From assembly GCA_002397315.1 (NCBI GenBank), contig DHAE01000007.1, positions 598,842 to 662,841 on the forward strand: DNA of 64,000 bases, given 5' to 3'. This document shows positions 34,777 to 43,080 of this stretch, in pieces. A program made the translations under genes and the position numbers. The stretch comes from Comamonadaceae bacterium UBA4962. GTDB lineage: Bacteria; Pseudomonadota; Gammaproteobacteria; Burkholderiales; Burkholderiaceae_C. The stretch's first letter is position 1. The number at the start of each line of letters is the position of its first letter. The notes beneath the pieces were generated by a model. It was given only the letters and a program-made list of their open reading frames with translations. It was not told where the DNA came from and did no database searches.

Positions 34777-37700
34777 TCAACAACTCTTTCTTCCGACAGT
34801 TCTCCGGGCCGTTCCGCCTTCTTTCTCGTAAGCAGCCTGGAAATAATTCTGTCGGGCCTCTGGCCTAGTCGCGCTATTCACATCAAAGCCAAGATTTCTG
34901 TTACCCCGACCGGAATAGAAGTCATCACTGCCAGCAGCGGGGTAGGCAGCACCAATCACCCCTTTATTTGTTCCATACCGTTCAATATGTGCTCTCTCAA
35001 TACCACGCGCTTCACCATAGGTGACTCCCTGCTTTGCCACATCCATGGTGGCCCCACCAGCCAGCCTGCCGCTATTAATGTGTTCTTGACGCCGAGTACT
35101 AAATCTATTGTCCTCCGTTATACCCACGTAGTAAGGTTTATCTACTCCGGGGACTTTACCCGGCTCGTAAAGATGGTAAACCGTGTACCCAGGCGCAGTC
35201 TCATGCGTCAAGCCCAGCGGGTCAATCCAGTTATTCGGATTAGGCGCGTAGGCGTGCAGGTTGGCGCCTCCATCGCGCCCAATCGGATCCGGTGAAACGA
35301 ACCTCCCCACATCCGGGTCATAGTACCGGAACGTGTTGTAGTGCAACCCCGTCTCGCGGTCTAGGTACTGCCCCTGCAGCCGCAGGTTCTGCTCCAGCGC
35401 CTCCTCGCGCGCGTGCCGTTGCTGCGCAGGCACCACCGCACTGCCGTCGATGCGCACTGCATCCCAGCGCTCTTCCAGCGCGCTGCCCCAGGTGCGGTAA
35501 CTCGCACGCCAGCGCACTTCGCCGGATGCGTCGGTCACCTCCTCGGGCAAGCCGGAGGGGTCGGTGTGGAAGTAACTCACCTGGGCGCTGGCCCGCAGAC
35601 GCGCGTCGGACTGGGCCGCGGGCGCCATCGCCCAACTGCCGGGCGCGGCCATGGGATTCAGGGCCTGCGATCGGAAGGGATCGCCCGATGACGATGCCGG
35701 CACCGCGCCCCCGGCGCTCACCAAACCTCCATGGCCCTCATCGTCCAGCCGAAGCCCGTCCGCATCGATCCGCGCGAGCGGCACGTAGCTTCCCGGCTCG
35801 TAGACGTAGCTCACCACGCGGGCACCGCGCCGCTCTTCGATGAGGCGCATGCCCTCCCAGATGAACAGGGTGTGGCCGAAGGCATCCTGTTTGGCGATGC
35901 GCCGCCCCAGCGCGTCGTAGCGGAATTCGACGGTCTGCCGCGTCTCCTGCGGCGTGCCGGGGTGGCGCGTGGTTTCTACGGCCACCAACTGGTCTTCGTC
36001 GTCCCAGGTGAAGCGCTGCAGCGTGTGGCGGCCGATGCGCTTTTCGCGCAGGCGCGCGAAGCCGTCGTAGGCGAAGCGTTTGTCCTCGTAGACGCGCACG
36101 AGGTTGTCGCGCAGGTAGCCGGTGGAGCCACCCGGGCCTGCCGCGGCATAAGCGGCGCCGTCGTTGGCGGCCTGCGCGGCGATGCGTCCCGCGGTGCCGC
36201 CCGCGTCCAGCAGGTTGCCGGCGGGGTCGTAGCGGAACACTTCCTCCGAACGGCCCTGCAGGCCCGCGCCCGGCAGCGCGCCGGGGCCTGCGCGCAGGGT
36301 CTGTTCGACGCGGCCCGTGGCATCGTAGCGCCAGCTGGTGCGGCCCTTGTGGCTGTGCACGCTCTCGCGCAGTTCGCCGACGGCGTCGTAGCGGTACTGC
36401 TTGAGCAGGCCGACGGCGGCCGAAGGGCCGCGCTGGGCCAGGGCATCCACCTGTTGCTGCCAGGCCGCCTGCCAGCCCTCCGTCGTGGCGTCCTGCATGC
36501 CGGCGCCCGAGCGCGTCCAGCTGCCCGTGCGCCGGTCCAGCGGGTCCAGCAGGTAGCGCGTGGACAGGGTGCCCTGGGTGCGCAGCACTTCGCGGTGCAG
36601 CGCGTCGCGTTCGATGTCGGCGATCAGCCGGTGCACTTCGCGCGCGGCTTCGGGCAGCATGCCGTCCACGGGAGATTCGCCGGGCATCGCGGGTTCGGTG
36701 CCCTCGCCGCCTCGCCCGCCCTCCTCGCTCAGCCCCAGGTTGATCTGGTGCAGGTGGCCGGAGCCGTAGTGCAGATAGTTCAGGCTGCGGCGCAGGCCCG
36801 GTTGTCCAGCGGCGCCGGCCACCAGCGGCAGTTCGGTGCGCGTGCGGTTGTCCAGGGCGTCGTGTTCGTGCCGCAGGGTGTGCGACTGCCCGCTGACCGC
36901 ATCTTCCGCATGCTCGGCCACGATGCGGCCCAGCGTGTCGTACTCGAACCGGGTGGTGTGCTGCAGGGTCAGGGTGGACTGTTGCGCCGCGTCTCCTGCC
37001 CCTGCTGCGGCGCTGAGCCGCCAACGCGTGGCTTCCACCATGCGGCCGCCCACGTCGTAGCGGTAGCGCAGCACGCTGGTGCCCACGCGCTTCTCCACGA
37101 GGCGGCCCAGCGCGTCGCGCAACAGTTCGGTGCGCCGCGGCTGCAGCGGGCTGCGCGCGGCCGGGCCGTCCGCCAGCGTGCCATCCTGCGCCTGCGTCTC
37201 CAGTTCGTGGAAGACGTCGTCGCCCCGGGCGGGGTGGTTCACCACGGCCACCACGTGGCCATCGGCGTCGTATTCCAACCCCACGCGCGTGCCGTCCAGC
37301 CGCTCTTCTTCGACGAGCCGGTCCGCATCGTCGTAGCGGAATCGGTAGACGCCGCCGTTTTCCGTCGCGAGCGCGGAGAGGCGGTGGGCCGCGTCGTGCG
37401 CCGCGCCGATCTCGCGGCCCTGCGCGTCGCGGCGCCAGAGCAGTTGCCCGCGCGCATTGTGGCCGTAGCGCGTGGCGCGCGAGAGCGCGTCGGTGTGCTC
37501 CACGAGGCGCCCGCCCGCGTCGTAGGCGAATCCCTGGCTGCTGCCGTCGGCCAGCCGCAGGGAGACCAGTTGCCCGCGCGCATCCACGGTGCCCTGCGTC
37601 TGCTGCCCGAGCGCATCGGTCACGGATCGCAACTGGCTCCAGCCGTCCCAGCCGTAACGCGTCGAGCGACCGGAGCAGTCGGTGTAGCGCACCAACAGGC

Positions 37701-39735
37701 CGCGCTCGTTCCACTGCAGGGTCTTGGCGCCGCCCAGCGCATCGCGGATCTGCACCAGTTGGCCGTCGGCGTCGTAGGCATAGGCGGTGGTGCTGCCGTC
37801 GGGCGCCGTCTCCTGCACGAGCAGGCCCTGGCGGTCGTATTCGTAGCGCCAGGTGGCGCCGTCCGGGCCGGTGATGCGCAGCGGCTCGAACCACTGGCTG
37901 TCCCAGAGCATGCGCGTGAGGCGGCCGAGCGGATCGACGATGCCGGTCTGCAGGCCGTTGTCGTCGTACTGGAAGGTGGTGGTGGCGCCCGACGGGCGGG
38001 AGCAGGCGAGCAGTTCGCGCCGCTCGTTCCAGGCGAGGCGCCAGGTTTCGCCCAGCGGATTGGTGTAGGCCGTGAGGTTGTGCCAGCGGTCCCACTGCCA
38101 GCGCTCCTCGCGACCGAGCTGGTCGGTGGAGCGCGTCCAGCCGCCGGCCTCATCCACCGGGCCGCCGCCGTCACTGCCGTAGGCGATGGCGTAACTTTCG
38201 CCGTCATCCGTCCAGTGCCGCAGCACGCGGCGGTCGCGCAGCGGCTCTCCGGCCGGGCCGCGTGCCCCATCCTGGCGCGGCGGGCCGCTCGCGTCGGCTT
38301 GGCTCTCCCAGGCGTAGTGGCAGGCGAAGCCGGCCGCGTCCTCCTGGCGCACCATCAGGCCATCGGCATAGGCGAAGCGCCGCACGTCGGCACGCGTGCG
38401 GTCCTGCACCCGTGCGAGCTGGCCGCCGTGGTCGTACCCGTAAGCTGCGAGCAGGCCCAGCTGTTCGCCGGGCGCCGCCTGCACGAGGTGGATCGCGGCG
38501 ACACGCCGGCTCTCCGCCGGGTAGTCCAGCCGCAGCAGCCGCCCCAGGTGGTCGGCGATGCCCGAGAGCCGCCGCTCGGCGTCGTAGCGCATGCCCACCC
38601 AGTGTCCGAAGCGGTCGCGGATGCGCAGCAGCCGCAGCACGTGCGTGCCCGCCTCCCGCGGCGCGGGGCCGAACTGGTAGGCCACCTGGTCGGGTTCGGC
38701 CACTTCGTAGTGTCCGCCCGCGGTGCACCCGAGGGTGAAGCCTTCCCCCACGTTGAAGATCGCCGTGCCGGGCGCGACGTCCGGCAGGTCGATGTGCCGG
38801 CCCTGCGGGTTGACGAAGGTGATGCGCGAAGGCGGCGCACCGGCCGCCGGCCGCTCCACGTGCAGTTCGATTTCGTAGGGCACGCTCCAGCCGGTGCCGT
38901 GCACCGTGCCGTGGCGGTGGTCGTGGTTGCTGTAGAAGCGCCGCCACGCGATCGGCAGCGGGCCCGGCAGTACGAAGTCGGTGTCTTCGCTGCCATCCAG
39001 CACCTTGCCCCCGGTAGCAGGATGCACGGGGTAGCCGATCAGCGCGCGAAAGCCCCGGCCCAGCGCGTCGCCGGCCATGCCCGCCACGGCGCCCATCGCC
39101 AGGCAGCCGAGCTTGCCCAGGAAGTTGCCGCGCCCCATGGCGAGGCCCACGCCGATCTCGAGCGCCGTTTCCCACCATTCGCGGTCGTCCGCGATCTCCA
39201 GGTAAGCGGTCTTGTTGCCGCCCACGCGCACGTCGTCGGAGCCGCTCGCGATCTGCGCCGAGCACATGAGCTTGTCGCCTTTTCGGGCCGCGGGATAGGT
39301 CTCGATGAAGACGGAATCGGAGCCCTCTGCGATGAAATTCGGGTTGGGCTCGCCGTGCTTGCTGCACACGGCCGCATCGGCCACGGCGCGCATGGCCGCG
39401 CGCCCGTTGATGCGCACCGTCGCCGCGCCGCGGATGCCCAGGGTGCCCGTGATGTCGAGGTCCCCGATGTCCTCGGTCATCTCCTGTATCTTTTTTTCCT
39501 TGTAGTCGCTCCAGCCGGTGGCGCCTCCGATGAAGCCCGCCAGCAGGCCGCACGCGATGATCGCGCCGCACCCCATCGTGGCCACCGATACGCCGGCCGC
39601 GAGCGCCACCACCCCGGCCACCAGCAGCGTCTCGACCATGCCCGAGGCCAGTCGCAGGCCCACGCGCGCCAGCCGCGCCCATACCGAGACGTGGCCGATC
39701 TCGTCCGCCTGCCGCGCCGCCTCCATGCCTCCCAT
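34777..39735 (-). CDS. PAAR-Rhs polymorphic toxin with GIY-YIG (URI)-like C-terminal nuclease domain
   Basis: Type VI secretion cargo effector of 1652 residues. Order: N-terminal hydrophobic helices (about 32-75) that an EagR chaperone would shield; a PAAR-like tip domain (about 88-180); DUF6531-like YPVHPATGGKVLDGSEDTDF; a long YD-repeat Rhs cage (about 370-1420); the core-ending motif PDPIGRDGGANLHAYAPNP...WIDPLGL (ends at residue 1509), which is the self-cleavage site; and a 143-residue toxin tip (1510-1652; bases 34780-35208). The tip has YYVGIT, RFSTRRQEH and GIERAHIERYG, the spacing of a GIY-YIG nuclease (Tox-URI class). The GC content drops at the tip. Two start ATGs are nine bases apart. 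Confidence 0.92.
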   Translation of the reverse strand: MGGMEAARQADEIGHVSVWARLARVGLRLASGMVETLLVAGVVALAAGVSVATMGCGAIIACGLLAGFIGGATGWSDYKEKKIQEMTEDIGDLDITGTLGIRGAATVRINGRAAMRAVADAAVCSKHGEPNPNFIAEGSDSVFIETYPAARKGDKLMCSAQIASGSDDVRVGGNKTAYLEIADDREWWETALEIGVGLAMGRGNFLGKLGCLAMGAVAGMAGDALGRGFRALIGYPVHPATGGKVLDGSEDTDFVLPGPLPIAWRRFYSNHDHRHGTVHGTGWSVPYEIELHVERPAAGAPPSRITFVNPQGRHIDLPDVAPGTAIFNVGEGFTLGCTAGGHYEVAEPDQVAYQFGPAPREAGTHVLRLLRIRDRFGHWVGMRYDAERRLSGIADHLGRLLRLDYPAESRRVAAIHLVQAAPGEQLGLLAAYGYDHGGQLARVQDRTRADVRRFAYADGLMVRQEDAAGFACHYAWESQADASGPPRQDGARGPAGEPLRDRRVLRHWTDDGESYAIAYGSDGGGPVDEAGGWTRSTDQLGREERWQWDRWHNLTAYTNPLGETWRLAWNERRELLACSRPSGATTTFQYDDNGLQTGIVDPLGRLTRMLWDSQWFEPLRITGPDGATWRYEYDRQGLLVQETAPDGSTTAYAYDADGQLVQIRDALGGAKTLQWNERGLLVRYTDCSGRSTRYGWDGWSQLRSVTDALGQQTQGTVDARGQLVSLRLADGSSQGFAYDAGGRLVEHTDALSRATRYGHNARGQLLWRRDAQGREIGAAHDAAHRLSALATENGGVYRFRYDDADRLVEEERLDGTRVGLEYDADGHVVAVVNHPARGDDVFHELETQAQDGTLADGPAARSPLQPRRTELLRDALGRLVEKRVGTSVLRYRYDVGGRMVEATRWRLSAAAGAGDAAQQSTLTLQHTTRFEYDTLGRIVAEHAEDAVSGQSHTLRHEHDALDNRTRTELPLVAGAAGQPGLRRSLNYLHYGSGHLHQINLGLSEEGGRGGEGTEPAMPGESPVDGMLPEAAREVHRLIADIERDALHREVLRTQGTLSTRYLLDPLDRRTGSWTRSGAGMQDATTEGWQAAWQQQVDALAQRGPSAAVGLLKQYRYDAVGELRESVHSHKGRTSWRYDATGRVEQTLRAGPGALPGAGLQGRSEEVFRYDPAGNLLDAGGTAGRIAAQAANDGAAYAAAGPGGSTGYLRDNLVRVYEDKRFAYDGFARLREKRIGRHTLQRFTWDDEDQLVAVETTRHPGTPQETRQTVEFRYDALGRRIAKQDAFGHTLFIWEGMRLIEERRGARVVSYVYEPGSYVPLARIDADGLRLDDEGHGGLVSAGGAVPASSSGDPFRSQALNPMAAPGSWAMAPAAQSDARLRASAQVSYFHTDPSGLPEEVTDASGEVRWRASYRTWGSALEERWDAVRIDGSAVVPAQQRHAREEALEQNLRLQGQYLDRETGLHYNTFRYYDPDVGRFVSPDPIGRDGGANLHAYAPNPNNWIDPLGLTHETAPGYTVYHLYEPGKVPGVDKPYYVGITEDNRFSTRRQEHINSGRLAGGATMDVAKQGVTYGEARGIERAHIERYGTNKGVIGAAYPAAGSDDFYSGRGNRNLGFDVNSATRPEARQNYFQAAYEKEGGTARRTVGRKSC

Positions 39736-39794
39736 TGGCCTGCTCCTCTATCGTGGTGTTCCGTCGGTCGCCCGCATGCCGCCGGTGCCGCTGT

Positions 39795-40229
39795 TCACGC
39801 GCGCAGCACGAAGCTGGCCAGCACCCGGTCGACCTGGCGGTGGTGCTCGTCGGTGAAGGGCACGGGCAGCGAGAAGGTCAGGTTGAGCACCGTGCGGCCG
39901 TCGGGCAGCAGGAACAGCGACTGCACGTGGTGCACCATGCGGCCCTGCTGCTTGTAGCTCACGGTGAACTTCGAGCCGCCGATCTTCTGCTCGGGCGCGC
40001 CGAGCATGGCCGGCTGCACCTCGCCGCGGCTGAACTTGGCCACCTGCCGGGAAAGATCGCCCAGTTGGCGCTGCAGGAACTGCGGCGGCGTTTCGCCGGC
40101 TTCGAGCAGGTCCTTGGAGATGGCGACCGTCATCTCGCCCGTGCCCGGCGTGGGCGCGAGCAGGTGCACAGTGCGGTCGGTGACGTGGTCCGGGGCTTCG
40201 ATGTGGCCCTCGTTGAAGTGGTAGCGCAT
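39795..40229 (-). CDS. EagR-type DUF1795/DcrB-like T6SS chaperone
   Basis: A 144-residue protein of the DUF1795 family. Such EagR chaperones bind the N-terminal membrane helices of PAAR-Rhs effectors and load them onto VgrG. Typical features are VTDRTVHLLAP near residue 20, SRGEVQPAMLGAPEQKIGGSKF in the centre, and VLNLTFSLPVPFTDEH near the end. It lies between vgrG (six bases after its stop) and rhs (59 bases before it), exactly where the cognate chaperone is expected. Confidence 0.88.
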   Translation of the reverse strand: MRYHFNEGHIEAPDHVTDRTVHLLAPTPGTGEMTVAISKDLLEAGETPPQFLQRQLGDLSRQVAKFSRGEVQPAMLGAPEQKIGGSKFTVSYKQQGRMVHHVQSLFLLPDGRTVLNLTFSLPVPFTDEHHRQVDRVLASFVLRA

Positions 40230-40235
40230 GCGGAA

Positions 40236-42755
40236 CTAGCAGTTGAGGTTGATCTTCTTGCCGAACTGGTCGAGGTCGTCCTGGAAGTTGAAGACCCCCT
40301 TGACCCCGTTGAGCACGATGGTGCCGTCCGCCTTGAGCGTGATGGAGGCCTTGCCGCACACCAGCGTGATGCTCTCGCCGGCCGCCTCGGTGATGTGCTT
40401 GCCCGCGCTCACGAACACGGTGTCGCTCTCGGCGCTCACCACCACGTTCTCCTTCGCGAGCACGTGGGCGTTGAGCGCGGTGGACGAGACGGTGACGTTC
40501 TGCTCGGCGACGAGGTTCATGTGCCCGGTCTTGGCGACCGAGGCCACGTCGCCGGACGACACGATGTTGGTCTGCCCGCCTTCGGTGACGTGCGTGAACA
40601 TGCCGCTCTTGGCCAGTTGCGTGAGCTGCGCGCCGCTCGACACCGTGACGTGCTGCTGCGCGCGCACGGAGGTGCTCTGGCCCGAGCTGACGACGATCGG
40701 CTTGGGGCTGATGAGGCTCTGGCCCTCCGGGCTGACGATGGAAACGACCGGCTTGGTGATGTCGCGCGACAGGTCCATGAGGCTGCGCGCGTCGGCCATG
40801 GCGGGATCGGTGTCGGTCGGCATGGCCGTCTCCGCACCGTCGCCGCCACCGCCCGACAGCGCCGAGGCCATCTTCGCGAGCGATGCCGCACCGCCCGCGC
40901 CGCCGCCGGTGATGGCCGCGATGGCGGAACCCAGGCTGGCGATCTGAGAAGACTTGGCCTGGTTGAGCGCGCCGATCGTGGATTGCGCCGACGACACTGC
41001 CTGCCCTGCCTCCTGCATGAGCGAGGCGGTGTTGGCGAGCGTCGCGCCCATGTGCTCGAAACCGTCGGGGTTGTTCACCGACACGCGCGAGGTGAAGTCC
41101 TGGTTGTAGGTGGTGATCAGCAGGCCCTTGTCCGCGCGGATCGAGCCCCACAGGTCGGTGCGCAGCTCGAAGCCGTAGCCGCGCTGCGAGCCCGAGCCCT
41201 GGTGCATCAGGTACCCCATGTTGAGGTACGTGTTGCCGTAGGTGTTCGACAGCTCCAGGTGCTCGATGCCCTTCTGGTCCTCGAAGCGCAGCATGCTCGC
41301 GCCGCCGCCGCCCTTGCTCCAGTGCGTGAGCGTGCCGGACTGCGTCTTGTGCTGCGGCAGCTTCCAGGGCGGCATCTGCTCGGCGTTGTAGACGCGGCCG
41401 GTGATGATCGGCTGGTCCGGATCGCCGGAGAGGAAATCCACGATCACTTCCTGCCCGATGCGCGGCAGGTAGATGCTGCCGTAGTTCTGCCCGGCCCAGC
41501 CCTGCGAGACGCGGATCCAGCAACTGGACTGCTCGTCGAACTTGCCGAGCCGGTCCCAGTGGAACTGGACTTTCACGCGGCCGTACTGGTCCGGCCAGAT
41601 CTCTTCGCCGGGCGGGCCCACCACCACGGCCGTCTGCGGCCCGGTGGTTTTGGGCTTGGGGCTGACGCGTGCGGGGGTATACGGGAGGCTGGTGGGCTGC
41701 GCATCGAAGGCGAAGCGCTGGAACGAGCCCTCTTCCTGCTCGGTGCCCTTGGCGCCCGGATTCACCGCGCTCACCCGGGGGTTCTCGCGGAAGTGGTATT
41801 CCACGCCGGTGATCAGGTAGGGCTGGTTCTGGTCGCCCCGCGGGTAGTTCTCGAGCGTGAACGTGTAGCCCGGTGCGATCGCGCGGTGCCGCGACTGCCC
41901 GCGCACCGTCGCCCGGCCGCTCAGGTTCTCCTGCAGCCGCACCCGCGCGTAGGCCTCGCCGTCGGCCAGTTCGGTATAGCCCCCGGGCCACTCGTAGCTC
42001 TCGTGCGCGTCGTGGCTGTGGCCGGGCGGCATCTGCCGCATGTTCGCGAGGTCGGCCTTGGGCTTCTTGAAGTCGTAGTCGTCGTTGTAGAAGCGCCCGG
42101 ACTTGATCTCCTCGTGCAGCTCCCACGCGTGGATGTTCTCGCGGTCCGCCACCGCGGATTTCTCGGGCGGATAGAACGGAATGGTGGCCGCCCCGGGCAG
42201 CGGCTGGTGCGAGGCCAGGATGTCGTCGGCCAGCGTGAGCGTGTGCTGGCCCGCGGCATGCTGGTGGTAGTAATAGATGCCCTCGTGCTCCATCAGCCGC
42301 GAGACGAACTGCAGGTCGCTCTCGTCATATTGCACGCAATATTCCCACGTGCGGTAGCTGCGGTTGAGTTTCTTCTCCAGCGGGTATCCGTAGACGCCCA
42401 GCACTTCCTCGATGATGTCCGGCACCGTCTTGTTCTGGAAAATCCGGAAATCGCTCTTGCGCGAGGCCAGCCATACCCACGGCTGCAGCCGCAGGCGGTA
42501 TCCGTAGAACCGGTGGTCCTGCCCCTGCATGCCGAAGCGCGTGACGATCCCGTCGATGTAGCGTTTGCCGCCGCCTTCGGTCTCCACCACCAGCGTCGCG
42601 TTCTTGCCCAGCAGGGCCTTGGGATCGACGTTCTTGTCCTCGCTCAGCAATTCGATGTCGAGGCAGTAGGGGCGGCTCAGTTCCTCCCGGCCCTTGAGCT
42701 CCCGGAAATGCAGGGTGTCGCCCAGTGGCGTTTGAATGGTGACGCGACGTGTCAT
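40236..42755 (-). CDS. vgrG: type VI secretion spike protein VgrG
   Basis: Trimeric puncturing spike of the type VI secretion system, 839 residues. The gp27/gp5-like region covers about 1-480 (MEHEGIYYYHQH; EEIWPDQYGRVKVQFHWDR; QGWAGQNYGSIYLPRIGQEVIVDF). A DUF2345-like beta-helix extension lies at about 600-839, containing repeated VTVSSGAQ/VVVSAESD-type strands. A Gly/Ala/Ser-rich, low-complexity segment at about 570-650 joins them. It heads the cargo operon vgrG-eagR-rhs-immunity. No TssB/C or membrane-complex genes are nearby, so the machine must be encoded elsewhere. The ATG follows an AT-rich leader. Confidence 0.94.
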   Translation of the reverse strand: MTRRVTIQTPLGDTLHFRELKGREELSRPYCLDIELLSEDKNVDPKALLGKNATLVVETEGGGKRYIDGIVTRFGMQGQDHRFYGYRLRLQPWVWLASRKSDFRIFQNKTVPDIIEEVLGVYGYPLEKKLNRSYRTWEYCVQYDESDLQFVSRLMEHEGIYYYHQHAAGQHTLTLADDILASHQPLPGAATIPFYPPEKSAVADRENIHAWELHEEIKSGRFYNDDYDFKKPKADLANMRQMPPGHSHDAHESYEWPGGYTELADGEAYARVRLQENLSGRATVRGQSRHRAIAPGYTFTLENYPRGDQNQPYLITGVEYHFRENPRVSAVNPGAKGTEQEEGSFQRFAFDAQPTSLPYTPARVSPKPKTTGPQTAVVVGPPGEEIWPDQYGRVKVQFHWDRLGKFDEQSSCWIRVSQGWAGQNYGSIYLPRIGQEVIVDFLSGDPDQPIITGRVYNAEQMPPWKLPQHKTQSGTLTHWSKGGGGASMLRFEDQKGIEHLELSNTYGNTYLNMGYLMHQGSGSQRGYGFELRTDLWGSIRADKGLLITTYNQDFTSRVSVNNPDGFEHMGATLANTASLMQEAGQAVSSAQSTIGALNQAKSSQIASLGSAIAAITGGGAGGAASLAKMASALSGGGGDGAETAMPTDTDPAMADARSLMDLSRDITKPVVSIVSPEGQSLISPKPIVVSSGQSTSVRAQQHVTVSSGAQLTQLAKSGMFTHVTEGGQTNIVSSGDVASVAKTGHMNLVAEQNVTVSSTALNAHVLAKENVVVSAESDTVFVSAGKHITEAAGESITLVCGKASITLKADGTIVLNGVKGVFNFQDDLDQFGKKINLNC

Positions 42756-43080
42756 AATGCAACCAAACGTATTAAAGGTATTATTTATTTTCGCGTTGCA
42801 CGGCAGATGCCAAGCGGCGAATCATAGCCGCGATTCAGCCATTCGCAAATCGTCATATATGCGAATTTATAAGCAACGCTATTATTGAAATACCGGCAGC
42901 CGATTTGATAAAAATCGCATCGCGTTGCTGTACCGGCGCGAGCTGGTGCTGCCGGAAGGACGTTCATTCAACGCCAGCGGTGCTCTGGCCGAGAGCGTTC
43001 CAGGGAAGGCGGATGGCTTCGATGAAACTGCCGCCGGAAGAAGGCTGCCGCACCCTGGCGGGGATGCGGCGACGCGTCGC
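42756..43080. promoter_or_regulatory. intergenic region upstream of vgrG, island edge
   Basis: A 325-base stretch without a supportable gene. It is AT-rich next to vgrG (TATTATTTATTTT at about 42779-42791) and turns GC-rich towards ligA. Two inverted repeats are visible: ATTCGCA (42841-42847) with TGCGAAT (42860-42866), and CGATTT (42901-42906) with AAATCG (42912-42917). They may be operators of the vgrG cargo operon. No copy of the tRNA-Gly 3' end was found here. Confidence 0.35.

Noticed and set aside
35731..39957. Very long plus-strand open frame opposite the rhs gene
   Set aside because: It is the antisense shadow of GC-rich YD repeats; it has no ribosome site, no recognisable domain and a His/Arg/Val-biased composition.
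31859..43080. Search for a duplicated tRNA 3' end (attR) and an integrase
   Set aside because: No second copy of the tRNA-Gly 3' segment and no integrase or transposase frame could be found by reading.
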